Made by a program: the position numbers and the translations under genes
Assembly: GCF_012933465.1 (NCBI RefSeq)
Contig: NZ_JABBND010000002.1
Span: forward strand, 310,001-374,000
Direction of reading: 5' to 3'
Length of the DNA: 64,000 nt
Origin: Actinomycetospora sp. TBRC 11914
GTDB lineage: Bacteria > Actinomycetota > Actinomycetes > Mycobacteriales > Pseudonocardiaceae
Notes under the pieces: model-generated
Databases searched by the model: none
What the model was told of the DNA's origin: nothing
The model's input: only the letters and a program-made list of their open reading frames with translations
Shown: positions 9,613-16,665 of the stretch, piece by piece
Position numbering within the stretch: the first letter of the stretch is position 1
Layout of the letters: each line of letters begins with the position of its first letter

Positions 9613-11010
9613 ATGAGCTGGACGGCCACCGTCGGCGGGCACTCGTACCGCTTCACCGACCTGCGCGACCTGCTCGCCAAGGCCTCGCCCGCGCGCTCGG
9701 GGGACGTCCTGGCCGGCTGCGCGGCGGGCTCGGCCGCCGAGCGCGTGGCGGCCCGCACGGCGCTCGCGGACCTGCCGTTGGCGCACTTCCTCGACGAGGC
9801 CGTCGTCGCGTACGAGGACGACGACGTGACCCGGCTGATCGTGGACACCCACGACGCCGACGCGTTCGCCCCGGTGCGCTCGCTGACGGTCGGCGGGTTC
9901 CGGGACTGGCTGCTCTCGTGGGAGGCCGACACCGCCGCGCTCACCGCGCTCGCGCCCGGCCTCACCCCGGAGATGGTCGCGGCGGTCTCGAAGACCTGCC
10001 GGGTCGCCGACCTCGTCGCGATCGCCGCGAAGACGCGCGTTGTCACCGGGTTCCGCACGACCCTCGGCCTGCCCGGCCGGCTCGCGACCCGGCTGCAGCC
10101 CAACCACCCGACCGACGATCCCGTCGGCATCACCGCGAGCATCGTCGACGGCCTGCTCCACGGGTCCGGGGACGCCGTCGTCGGGATCAACCCCGCGACC
10201 GACCGGCCGTCGACCGTCCGCGGCCTGCTCGAGCTGCTCGACGACGCGCGGCAGCGCCTCGACGCGCCGATCCAGTCCTGCGTGCTCACCCACGTGACGA
10301 CCACGCTCGAGCTCCTCGAGCAGGGCGCCCCGGTCGACCTGGTGTTCCAGTCCGTGGCCGGCACGCAGGCGGCCAACCGCGGGTTCGGCGTCACCCTCGA
10401 GCAGCTCCGCGACGCCCGGGAGGCGGCGCTCGCCCTCGGCCGGGGCACCGTCGGGAACCAGGTGACCTACTTCGAGACCGGGCAGGGCTCGGCGCTCTCC
10501 GCCGACGCCCACCACGGGGTCGGCGGCCCCGTCGACCAGCAGACCCTCGAGGCCCGCGCCTACGCGGTGTGCCGGGCGTTCGACCCGCTGCTGGTCAACA
10601 CCGTCGTCGGGTTCATCGGCCCGGAGTACCTCTACGACGGCAAGCAGATCCTGCGCGCCGGCCTGGAGGACCACGTCTGCGGCAAGCTCCTCGGCGTCCC
10701 GATGGGCGTCGACGTCTGCTACACCAACCACGCCGAGGCCGACGCCGACGACATGGACACCCTGCTCACGATGCTCGCGGCGGCCGGGTGCTCGTTCGTC
10801 ATCTGCGTGCCGGGCGGGGACGACGTGATGCTGGCCTACCAGTCGCTGTCGTTCACCGACGTCCTCGGCGTCCGTGCGGTTCTCGGGCTGCGGCCCGCGC
10901 CGGAGTTCGAGGCGTGGCTCGCGTCGGTGGGGCTGCTCGACGACGCCGGGCGCGTCCCGCCGCTCGACCCCGGCGCCCTGCCGGCGCTGACCACCGGGAT
11001 GGGCGCGTGA
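9613..11010 (+). CDS. eutB: Ethanolamine ammonia-lyase large subunit
   Basis: 465 residues; with EutC forms the adenosylcobalamin-dependent enzyme converting ethanolamine to acetaldehyde and ammonia. Recognised by the TIM-barrel segments SKTCRVADLVAIAAKTRVVT, TRLQPNHPTDD, INPATDRPSTV and CVLTHVTTT, by FQSVAGTQAANRGFGV and by YLYDGKQILRAGLEDH. The start ATG is immediately before the conserved N-terminus. The stop overlaps the eutC GTG. None of the usual companions (reactivase eutA, permease eutH, microcompartment shells, aldehyde dehydrogenase) is nearby. Confidence 0.96.
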   Translation: MSWTATVGGHSYRFTDLRDLLAKASPARSGDVLAGCAAGSAAERVAARTALADLPLAHFLDEAVVAYEDDDVTRLIVDTHDADAFAPVRSLTVGGFRDWLLSWEADTAALTALAPGLTPEMVAAVSKTCRVADLVAIAAKTRVVTGFRTTLGLPGRLATRLQPNHPTDDPVGITASIVDGLLHGSGDAVVGINPATDRPSTVRGLLELLDDARQRLDAPIQSCVLTHVTTTLELLEQGAPVDLVFQSVAGTQAANRGFGVTLEQLRDAREAALALGRGTVGNQVTYFETGQGSALSADAHHGVGGPVDQQTLEARAYAVCRAFDPLLVNTVVGFIGPEYLYDGKQILRAGLEDHVCGKLLGVPMGVDVCYTNHAEADADDMDTLLTMLAAAGCSFVICVPGGDDVMLAYQSLSFTDVLGVRAVLGLRPAPEFEAWLASVGLLDDAGRVPPLDPGALPALTTGMGA

Positions 11011-11741
11011 GCACCGCCGACGCCTGGCGGGTGCTGCGCGAGGCGACCCAGGCCCGCGTCGGGCTCGGGCGGGCCGGCGACGCGCTGCCCACCGCGGAGA
11101 TCCTGCGCCTCGACGCCGCCCACGCACTGGCCCGCGACGCCGTGCACGCGCCGCTCGACGTCGAGGCCCTCGTGACGGACCTGCGCGGGGCGACCGGGCT
11201 CGACGTCGTGCGCGTGGCGAGCGAGGCCGGCGACCGGACGGAGTACCTGCAGCGCCCGGACCTCGGGCGGCGGCTCGCCGACGGTGCCGAGCTGACGGCG
11301 GGGGAGTGGGACCTCGCCGTCGTCGTCGCCGACGGCCTGTCCGCCCGGGCGGTGCAGGCGCACGCCGCCGGCCTGCTCGCCGCGCTGCTGGCGCGGCTGG
11401 AGGGCTGGGCCGTCGCGCCGCCCGTCGTCGCGACCCAGGCCCGGGTGGCGCTCGGCGACGACGTCGGGTCCCGGCTCGGCGCGGCCCTGGTGCTGGTGCT
11501 CATCGGGGAGCGCCCGGGCATGTCCGCGCCGGACTCGCTCGGCGCCTACCTGACGTGGGGCCCGCGGCGCGGGCGGGCCGACGCGGAGCGCAACTGCGTG
11601 TCGAACGTCCGCCCGCCGCACGGCCTGTCGTACGAGCGGGCCGCCGACGTGCTCGCCGCGCTGCTGACCGAGTCCCGCCGCCGGCAGCTGTCCGGGGTCG
11701 GGCTCAAGGACACCGGGGAGGCGCTGCCGCCGGCGGACTAG
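11007..11741 (+). CDS. eutC: Ethanolamine ammonia-lyase small subunit
   Basis: 244 residues. Contributes the cobalamin-binding face of EutBC: TQARVGLGRAGDALPT near the N-terminus, LVVADGLSA-like WDLAVVVADGLSARAVQAHA in the middle, then GDDVGSRLGAALVLVLIGERPG and the late NCVSNVRPPHGLSYERAA. The GTG start overlaps the eutB stop (GTGA), indicating coupled translation. The TAG stop overlaps the stop of the convergent repeat-protein gene. Confidence 0.95.
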   Translation: MSTADAWRVLREATQARVGLGRAGDALPTAEILRLDAAHALARDAVHAPLDVEALVTDLRGATGLDVVRVASEAGDRTEYLQRPDLGRRLADGAELTAGEWDLAVVVADGLSARAVQAHAAGLLAALLARLEGWAVAPPVVATQARVALGDDVGSRLGAALVLVLIGERPGMSAPDSLGAYLTWGPRRGRADAERNCVSNVRPPHGLSYERAADVLAALLTESRRRQLSGVGLKDTGEALPPAD

Positions 11742-13018
11742 CCCTCGACGGCCTTGGCGGACCGGCGGCCGGCCGGGAGCCGGTCGACCAGCCGGCCGAG
11801 GCGCTCGGTCGTGCCCTGCAGCGGCGCGAGGGCGTCCGCGAGGACCTTGATCTGCCCGTCGAGCTCCTCGATGCGCCCGGCGACGGTGCGCAGGTCCGGG
11901 GCGACCTTGACCAGCTCCGTCGCCGCGACGGAGAGCTGCTGGTCGAGGCTGTCGAGCCGCGGGGGCAGGTCGGGGAAGGTCGTGTCGGCGTGGCGGGCGA
12001 GCACCTCGACGTGCCCGATGGCCCCGGTGAGCTTCTCGACCTCGGGCACGGCCTCGACCAGCGACCGGATCAACGGCACCCCGTCGGCGATCTGCTGCGC
12101 GGTCGGGACGGCGTCGGCGAGGCGCTCGAGGGTGGGCACGGCCGCCGCGAGGTCCTCGACGGTGCCGGTGGCGTCGGCGATGCGCTGCACGACGGGGACC
12201 GCGGCCGCGATCTGTTCGACGGTCCCGACGGCGCCGGCGATCCGCTCGATGGTCGGCACGGCTGCCGCGATCTGTTCGACGGTGCCGACGGCCTCGGCGA
12301 TCCGCTCGACCGTCGGGACCGCGGCGGCGATCTGCTCGAGCGTGCCGAGGGCGCCGGCGATGGTGCTGACGTCGGCGGTGGCGGCGGCGAGGCGCTCGAG
12401 GTCGTCGACGGCGCCGGCGAGCCGGCCGAGGGACTCGACGGCCCCGGTGAGCTCGCGGATGTCGCCCGCGGCGCCCCCGATCTGCTGGAGGGCCGGGACC
12501 GCGTCGCGCAGGGCGTGGATGTCGTCGGCGGCCGCGCCGAGCTGCTGGAGGGCGGGGACGGCGGCGGTGAGCGCGTGGATGTCGTCGGCCGCGCCGCCGA
12601 GCTGTCGGAGGGCGGGGACGGCGGCGGTGAGCGCGTGGATGTCCTCGGCCGCCCCGCCGAGCTGCTGCAGCGCCGGGACGGCCTCGGCGAGCGCGTGGAT
12701 GTCCGGGGCGGCGGAGGCGAGCGCGTCGAGGGAGCGCTGGAGGTTCTGGGCGAGCGGGAGCAGCGACTCGAGGACGACGGCCACCCGCGGGACGGCCCGG
12801 AGCGCGTCGACGACCAGCGGGCTGAGCTCGACGGTCGCGGTCCGGGCGGCCGAGGCGATGCCGCGCACGATCTGGGGGCCGTTGAGGGTGAGCTCGACGG
12901 CGGTGCGGGCCGACGCGGCGGCGAGGGCGTAGACGGTGTCCAGCACGCCGCCCGGCGCGGCCGGTCCGGTGCCGGACGACGCGGGGGCGGGCGGCCTCGA
13001 CGTCGAGGACTCCGTCAT
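11738..13018 (-). CDS. Hypothetical protein built of 20-residue tandem helical repeats
   Basis: 426 residues; function unknown. ATG 13018 is chosen because GAGG lies 7 nt upstream; a GTG at 13027 is too close to that site. Residues 1-25 are Ser/Pro/Ala-rich, 26-112 are helix-like with a run of hydrophobic positions, and 113-332 are eleven back-to-back 20-residue repeats (AVPALQQLGG-AAEDIHALTA type, later AVPTVERIAE-AVGTVEQIAA). The remainder (333-426) looks like coiled coil (LDSLDQQLSVAATELVKVAP). No cysteines, signal peptide or clear transmembrane helix. The pattern suggests a long amphipathic rod that could coat a membrane or scaffold other proteins; this is inference. Confidence 0.85.
   Translation of the reverse strand: MTESSTSRPPAPASSGTGPAAPGGVLDTVYALAAASARTAVELTLNGPQIVRGIASAARTATVELSPLVVDALRAVPRVAVVLESLLPLAQNLQRSLDALASAAPDIHALAEAVPALQQLGGAAEDIHALTAAVPALRQLGGAADDIHALTAAVPALQQLGAAADDIHALRDAVPALQQIGGAAGDIRELTGAVESLGRLAGAVDDLERLAAATADVSTIAGALGTLEQIAAAVPTVERIAEAVGTVEQIAAAVPTIERIAGAVGTVEQIAAAVPVVQRIADATGTVEDLAAAVPTLERLADAVPTAQQIADGVPLIRSLVEAVPEVEKLTGAIGHVEVLARHADTTFPDLPPRLDSLDQQLSVAATELVKVAPDLRTVAGRIEELDGQIKVLADALAPLQGTTERLGRLVDRLPAGRRSAKAVEG
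12023..12682 (-). repeat. Eleven exact-length 60-nt tandem repeats inside the coding sequence
   Basis: The repeat array has no length variation: eleven units of 60 nt, the reading frame preserved throughout. Two unit subtypes occupy different halves (a DIHAL type at 12443-12682 and a GTVEQIAA type at about 12143-12382). Neighbouring units are near-identical in places, for example the two GTGGATGTCGTCGGC units around 12511-12600, which indicates recent duplication or gene conversion. Confidence 0.9.
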
Positions 13019-13097
13019 GGGCTGCACCTCGGGCTCGGACCGGCGGCGGACTCGGGGGACGACCCTAGAGGGTCGCCGCCCGCGCCGCCCCGTGTGA

Positions 13098-14465
13098 TCA
13101 CCGTCCCGGGGACGCGAGCCGGCCGCCGAGCTCCAGGACGGACTGGGGGGCGTGCTTCGCGAGCTTCATGAACACCTCGCCGGCCCGGGCGCGGGCGAGC
13201 GACCCGTGCCCGAAGCGGCGGGAGAGCCCGCCGTGGTCGCCCGGGAGCTGGTGGTGCTGCGGGCCCTTGGCGGCCTCGGTGGCGAGGGTCCGCCCGATCA
13301 CCATCCGCTGGATCTCGCTGGTCCCCTCGAAGATCGTGTAGAGCTTCGCGTCGCGGTACCACTTCTCGACGGGCAGGTCGGACACGTAGCCCCAGCCGCC
13401 GCAGACCTGCACGGCCTGCTCGGCGGCGCGCACCGCGACCTCCGAGGCCTTGAGCTTCGACATCGAGCCCTCGGCGAGGTGGAAGGGGACGCCGTTCGCC
13501 GCCATCCAGGAGGCGCGCCAGCAGAGCAGGCGGGCCGCGTCGATGTCCGCGGCGAGGTCGGCGAGCGGGAACGCGACGCCCTGGTTCTCGATGATCGGGC
13601 CGCCGAAGGCCTCCCGGCGCGAGGCGTAGTCGCAGGCGTACTCGAACGACGCGCGGGCCACGCCGAGCGCCATGGCCGCGACCATCGGCCGGGTCTGCTC
13701 GAAGGTCCCCAGCGCCGCCGAGTCGCCCTCGCCGCGGCGGGCCTTGTCGAGCTTGTGCTCGAGCTTGTCGTCGCCGCCGAGCAGGTTCGCGCCCGGGATG
13801 CGGCAGTCGGTGAACGAGAGCTCGGCGGTGTGCGACGCCCGGTGGCCGAGCTTGTCCAGACGCCGCACCTGCTCCATGCCCGGCGTGCCCCGGGGGACGA
13901 CGAACATGGCCTGGCCCTTGGTGCCGAGGTCGGGGTCGACGACGGCGTTCACCACGGTCACGTCCGCGATCCCGCCGTTGCCGATCCAGATCTTCGTGCC
14001 GTCCAGCACCCAGTCGCCGCCGTCGCGGCGCGCCCGGGTCTGCAGGTTCGCGACGTCGGAGCCGCCCTGCGGCTCGGAGACCGCCAGCGCGGCGAGCTTG
14101 ATGTCGCCGGGCTCGCCGAACATCTCCGGGGCCCACGTGGCGATCTGCTCGGGGGTGCCCGCCTGGTTCAGCGCGGAGAGGGCGAGCGCGGGCAGCACCG
14201 TCGTCAGCCCGATCCCCGCGCAGCCCCAGAAGATCTCCTCGAGGAACAGCGGGAGGGAGAGGCCGGTGGGGTCGGCGATGAGGTCGGCGTAGAACAGCGC
14301 GTTGTAGAAGCCCGCCCGGGCCGCCTCGTCGACGACGTCCCAGGGGCACTCCTGGAGCTGGTCGTACTTCGGTGCCGCCGGGCGGATCACGTCCTCGGCG
14401 AACGCGTGGGCCCGCCGGACGAGCTCATGGTGCGCCGGGGTCAGTTCCAGGGTGAAGCTGCTCAT
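13098..14465 (-). CDS. Acyl-CoA dehydrogenase family protein
   Basis: 455-residue flavoenzyme that oxidises an acyl-CoA to the enoyl-CoA. FAD/substrate loops appear as AVSEPQGGSDV, DGTKIWIGNGG and the C-terminal VCGGWGYVSDLPVEKWYRDAKLYTIFEGTSEIQ. The last contains the catalytic-base glutamate (about residue 380) typical of short/medium-chain enzymes. The C-terminus is about 50 residues longer than usual and rich in His/Gly/Ala. ATG start with AGGAGG 9 nt upstream. It stands alone, divergent from the radical SAM gene; substrate unknown. Confidence 0.92.
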   Translation of the reverse strand: MSSFTLELTPAHHELVRRAHAFAEDVIRPAAPKYDQLQECPWDVVDEAARAGFYNALFYADLIADPTGLSLPLFLEEIFWGCAGIGLTTVLPALALSALNQAGTPEQIATWAPEMFGEPGDIKLAALAVSEPQGGSDVANLQTRARRDGGDWVLDGTKIWIGNGGIADVTVVNAVVDPDLGTKGQAMFVVPRGTPGMEQVRRLDKLGHRASHTAELSFTDCRIPGANLLGGDDKLEHKLDKARRGEGDSAALGTFEQTRPMVAAMALGVARASFEYACDYASRREAFGGPIIENQGVAFPLADLAADIDAARLLCWRASWMAANGVPFHLAEGSMSKLKASEVAVRAAEQAVQVCGGWGYVSDLPVEKWYRDAKLYTIFEGTSEIQRMVIGRTLATEAAKGPQHHQLPGDHGGLSRRFGHGSLARARAGEVFMKLAKHAPQSVLELGGRLASPGR

Positions 14466-14516
14466 CGGTCACGTCCTCCTGCCGCAGAACCTGTGACAGC
14501 CATTACCGCGTACCGA

Positions 14517-14538
14517 CGGTACCGAAACCTCGGGTACC
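14517..14538. promoter_or_regulatory. Paired GGTACC palindromes, possible operator
   Basis: CGGTACCG (14517-14524) and GGTACC (14533-14538) sit within the divergent promoter region, with a further TACCG half-site at 14511-14515. The spacing of about 15 nt would place them on one DNA face every 1.5 turns. They could be an operator for the acyl-CoA dehydrogenase, but no regulator is encoded beside them. Confidence 0.3.
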
Positions 14539-14542
14539 GCGG

Positions 14543-14578
14543 TTGCCTCTCATGCGAACACGTGTTCGAATGAAGGGC
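14543..14578 (+). promoter_or_regulatory. SOS promoter with perfect LexA box
   Basis: CGAACACGTGTTCG at 14555-14568 is a perfect palindrome and matches the Gram-positive/mycobacterial LexA consensus CGAACRNRYGTTYG at every position. It lies between a -35-like TTGCCT (14543-14548) and a -10-like TCGAAT (14566-14571) separated by 17 nt, so bound LexA would block polymerase. The expected transcription start is at or next to the ATG at 14579, giving a leaderless mRNA. Confidence 0.8.
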
Positions 14579-16147
14579 ATGCGATGGGCCGGGCAGCAGG
14601 TGGACGACGACGGGGCGCTCCCCGGGATGCCCGCGCTGAAGGGCCTCGTCCGCAGCGTGCGGACGCCGGAGTTCGCGGGGGTGACCTTCCACGAGGTCCG
14701 GGCCCGCTCGGTGCTCAACCGGGTGCCCGGCGCCTCGCCGATGCCGTTCTCCTGGACCGTCAACCCGTACCGGGGCTGCTCGCACGCGTGCACCTACTGC
14801 CTCGTCGGGTCCACGCCCGTCCTGCGCGCCGACGGCGGCACGACGCTGATGGCGCAGCTGCGGGTGGGCGACGCGGTGGTGGGCAGCGTCGTCGAGGACG
14901 GCCTGCGGCGGCTGGTGCGCACCACGGTCACCGCCCACTGGTCGCGCACCGTGCCGGTGGTGCGGGTGCGCCTCGCCGACGGCACCGCGGTCGACGCCGG
15001 CCCCGAGCACCGGGTGCTCACCACGGTCGGCTGGCGCCACGTCGTGCGCGAGGGCTGCGCCGGCGACGACGGGGTGTGGCTGGTCCCCGGCGACGTGCTC
15101 GTCGGCGCCGAGACGCTGCCCGCCCCCGGCCTCGCGGGGGTGCGCGACGTGCTGGCCGACTCGCGCGGCGCCGACCGCACCGTGGTCTCGGTGGAACCGG
15201 CGGGCCGGGAGACGGTGTACGACGTCACCACCGGCACCGGGGACTACGTGGCCGCCGGGCTGCTCCACCACAACTGCTTCGCCCGCAACACCCACACCTA
15301 CCTCGACCTCGACGCGGGCGAGGACTTCGACCGCCAGGTGGTCGTCAAGCTCAACGCCCCCGAGGTGCTCGCCCGCGAGCTGCGCTCACCGCGGTGGACC
15401 CGCGAGCACGTGGCGATGGGCACCAACACCGATCCCTACCAGCGGGCCGAGGGCCGCTACCGGCTGATGCCGGGGATCGTGCGGGCGCTGCGCGGGTCGG
15501 GCACGCCGTTCTCGATCCTCACCAAGGGCACGCTGCTCGCCCGCGACCTCCCGGAGCTCGTCGCCGCGGGTGCCGACGTGCCGGTCGGGGTCGGCGTCTC
15601 GCTCGCGCTGCTCGACCCCGACCTGCACCGCTCGGTCGAGCCGGGCACCCCGACACCCCGGGCGCGGCTGGACCTGGTGCGCCGGATCGCCGACGCGGGC
15701 CTGCCCGTCGGGGTCTTCGTGGCGCCGGTCCTGCCCGGCCTCACCGACTCCGACGCGGCCCTCGACGCGCTCCTCGGCGAGATCGCCGCCGCCGGCGCGG
15801 CCGGGGCCACCGTGCTCGCGCTCCACCTGCGGCCCGGCACCCGCGAGTGGTTCCACGGGTGGCTCTCCCGCGAGCATCCCGAGCTGCTCGAGCGCTACGC
15901 CGAGCTCTACCGCCGGGGGGCGTACGTGCAGAAGGCCTACCGGGAGGACCTCACGGCGCGGGTGCGCCCGCTGCTGCGGCGGCACGGCCTCGACGGCGGC
16001 GGACACCACATGGGTGGCCGGTCCGGCGGGCGGGCGGGGACACCGGAGCCGGAGGCGAACCCGGAACCGTGGCCGGCGGGGGCGCTGCCGCGGCTGCCCG
16101 AGCGGGTGGTCACGGAGACCACCGCGGAGCAGCTCTCCCTCCTCTGA
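14579..16147 (+). CDS. Rv2578c-family radical SAM protein, intein-interrupted
   Basis: 522-residue precursor; 363 residues after removal of a 159-residue intein. The host matches M. tuberculosis Rv2578c in style: MRW start, GLVRSVRTPEFAGVTFHEV, RGCSHACTYC radical SAM motif (Cys67, Cys71 and third Cys), MGTNTDPYQRAEGRYRLMPG, ILTKGTL and a C-terminal GAYVQKAYRE. The family is related to spore-photoproduct-lyase-like radical SAM enzymes; its reaction is not known. The LexA box in the promoter argues for a DNA-damage role. ATG 14579 matches the family N-terminus; in-frame ATGs at 14543 and 14570 lie upstream of or overlap the LexA box and are rejected. Confidence 0.92.
   Translation: MRWAGQQVDDDGALPGMPALKGLVRSVRTPEFAGVTFHEVRARSVLNRVPGASPMPFSWTVNPYRGCSHACTYCLVGSTPVLRADGGTTLMAQLRVGDAVVGSVVEDGLRRLVRTTVTAHWSRTVPVVRVRLADGTAVDAGPEHRVLTTVGWRHVVREGCAGDDGVWLVPGDVLVGAETLPAPGLAGVRDVLADSRGADRTVVSVEPAGRETVYDVTTGTGDYVAAGLLHHNCFARNTHTYLDLDAGEDFDRQVVVKLNAPEVLARELRSPRWTREHVAMGTNTDPYQRAEGRYRLMPGIVRALRGSGTPFSILTKGTLLARDLPELVAAGADVPVGVGVSLALLDPDLHRSVEPGTPTPRARLDLVRRIADAGLPVGVFVAPVLPGLTDSDAALDALLGEIAAAGAAGATVLALHLRPGTREWFHGWLSREHPELLERYAELYRRGAYVQKAYREDLTARVRPLLRRHGLDGGGHHMGGRSGGRAGTPEPEANPEPWPAGALPRLPERVVTETTAEQLSLL
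14798..15274 (+). other. Mini-intein (159 residues) inserted at the third Fe-S cysteine
   Basis: Begins with Cys1 (CLVGSTPVL, block A) and ends with the HHN tripeptide (block G), followed by Cys+1 of the host (CFARNTHTYLD). Block B is GPEHRVLTT with His71; block F is ETVYDVTTGTGDYVAAG. It is too short to contain a LAGLIDADG endonuclease and none is seen. Precise removal restores CSHACTYCFARN, the expected CX3CX2C motif followed by the Rv2578c-like sequence CFARPTHEYLD. Database annotation of intein-containing Rv2578c-family proteins is known to me, so the class is not new. Confidence 0.95.
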
Positions 16148-16245
16148 CGCCTGTCCGGGCAACAGGTTGCTTCTCGTGCGCACCCGATGTCCGACGAACG
16201 CACCAACTTCCGATCCGGGCGGGCCGCCGGTGCGGACGCCTGGTC

Positions 16246-16581
16246 GTGAGCGCATCGACCGATCCGGACGTGGACCCCCTGGCGGCGCTGCCCCTGCTGC
16301 GCGAGGCCGGCGTGAGCGTGTCCTGGCAGGCCCTCGACGGGCGTACCGCGTGGGTGGCCGACCCGGCCACCCGGCAGGTGTGGATCTCGCGCAGCGTGCC
16401 GCGGGAGCTCCTGCTGCACTGTCTGGTCGAGGCCCTGGGGGTGCTCGACGCGGCGGAGCCGGCCCCGCCCGCGCCGCGTCGGGCCCCGCTCCGGCTGGTC
16501 CACGCGGGACCGGGGGACGGCGGGCCCCCGGACCGGAGCCGGAGTCGCGGGGCCGCGCTGCGGGTGCTCGACGGCGGCTGA
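16246..16581 (+). CDS. Hypothetical protein upstream of aspS
   Basis: 111 residues from GTG 16246, start uncertain because no good ribosome site is visible and the frame is open upstream. The N-terminal 60 residues have a regular alternating pattern (PLLREAGVSVSWQALDGRTAWVADPATRQVWISRSV) followed by LLLHCLVEALGVLDA, suggesting a small alpha/beta fold. The C-terminal third is Pro/Arg/Gly-rich and probably unstructured. No family recognised. It ends 84 nt before aspS. Confidence 0.5.
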   Translation: MSASTDPDVDPLAALPLLREAGVSVSWQALDGRTAWVADPATRQVWISRSVPRELLLHCLVEALGVLDAAEPAPPAPRRAPLRLVHAGPGDGGPPDRSRSRGAALRVLDGG

Positions 16582-16603
16582 GGACCCGGTCGTGGCCGGT
16601 CGA

Positions 16604-16609
16604 TAGCCT
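16604..16609 (+). promoter_or_regulatory. Probable aspS -10 box
   Basis: TAGCCT, about 57 nt before the aspS ATG at 16666. An AGGAG ribosome site (16650-16654) would be in the leader. A GTG at 16618 could act as a leaderless start adding 16 residues, but the conserved synthetase N-terminus begins at 16666. Confidence 0.45.
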
Positions 16610-16665
16610 GGTGTCCGGTGTCGGATCCAGGCACCGGACGGCGACGACCAGGAGATCCACCCCCG

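Noticed and set aside
9613..11741. Ethanolamine microcompartment locus
   Set aside because: No shell protein, eutA, eutH or aldehyde dehydrogenase genes lie on either side.
11306..13171. 621-codon plus-strand open frame opposite the repeat protein
   Set aside because: Mirror of the minus-strand gene: its composition is a Gly/Asp/Arg shadow with no domains, while the minus frame has a ribosome site and clean 20-residue repeats.
14543..14578. Earlier ATG starts (14543, 14570) for the radical SAM gene
   Set aside because: They lie upstream of or overlap the promoter and LexA box; the conserved N-terminus begins at 14579.
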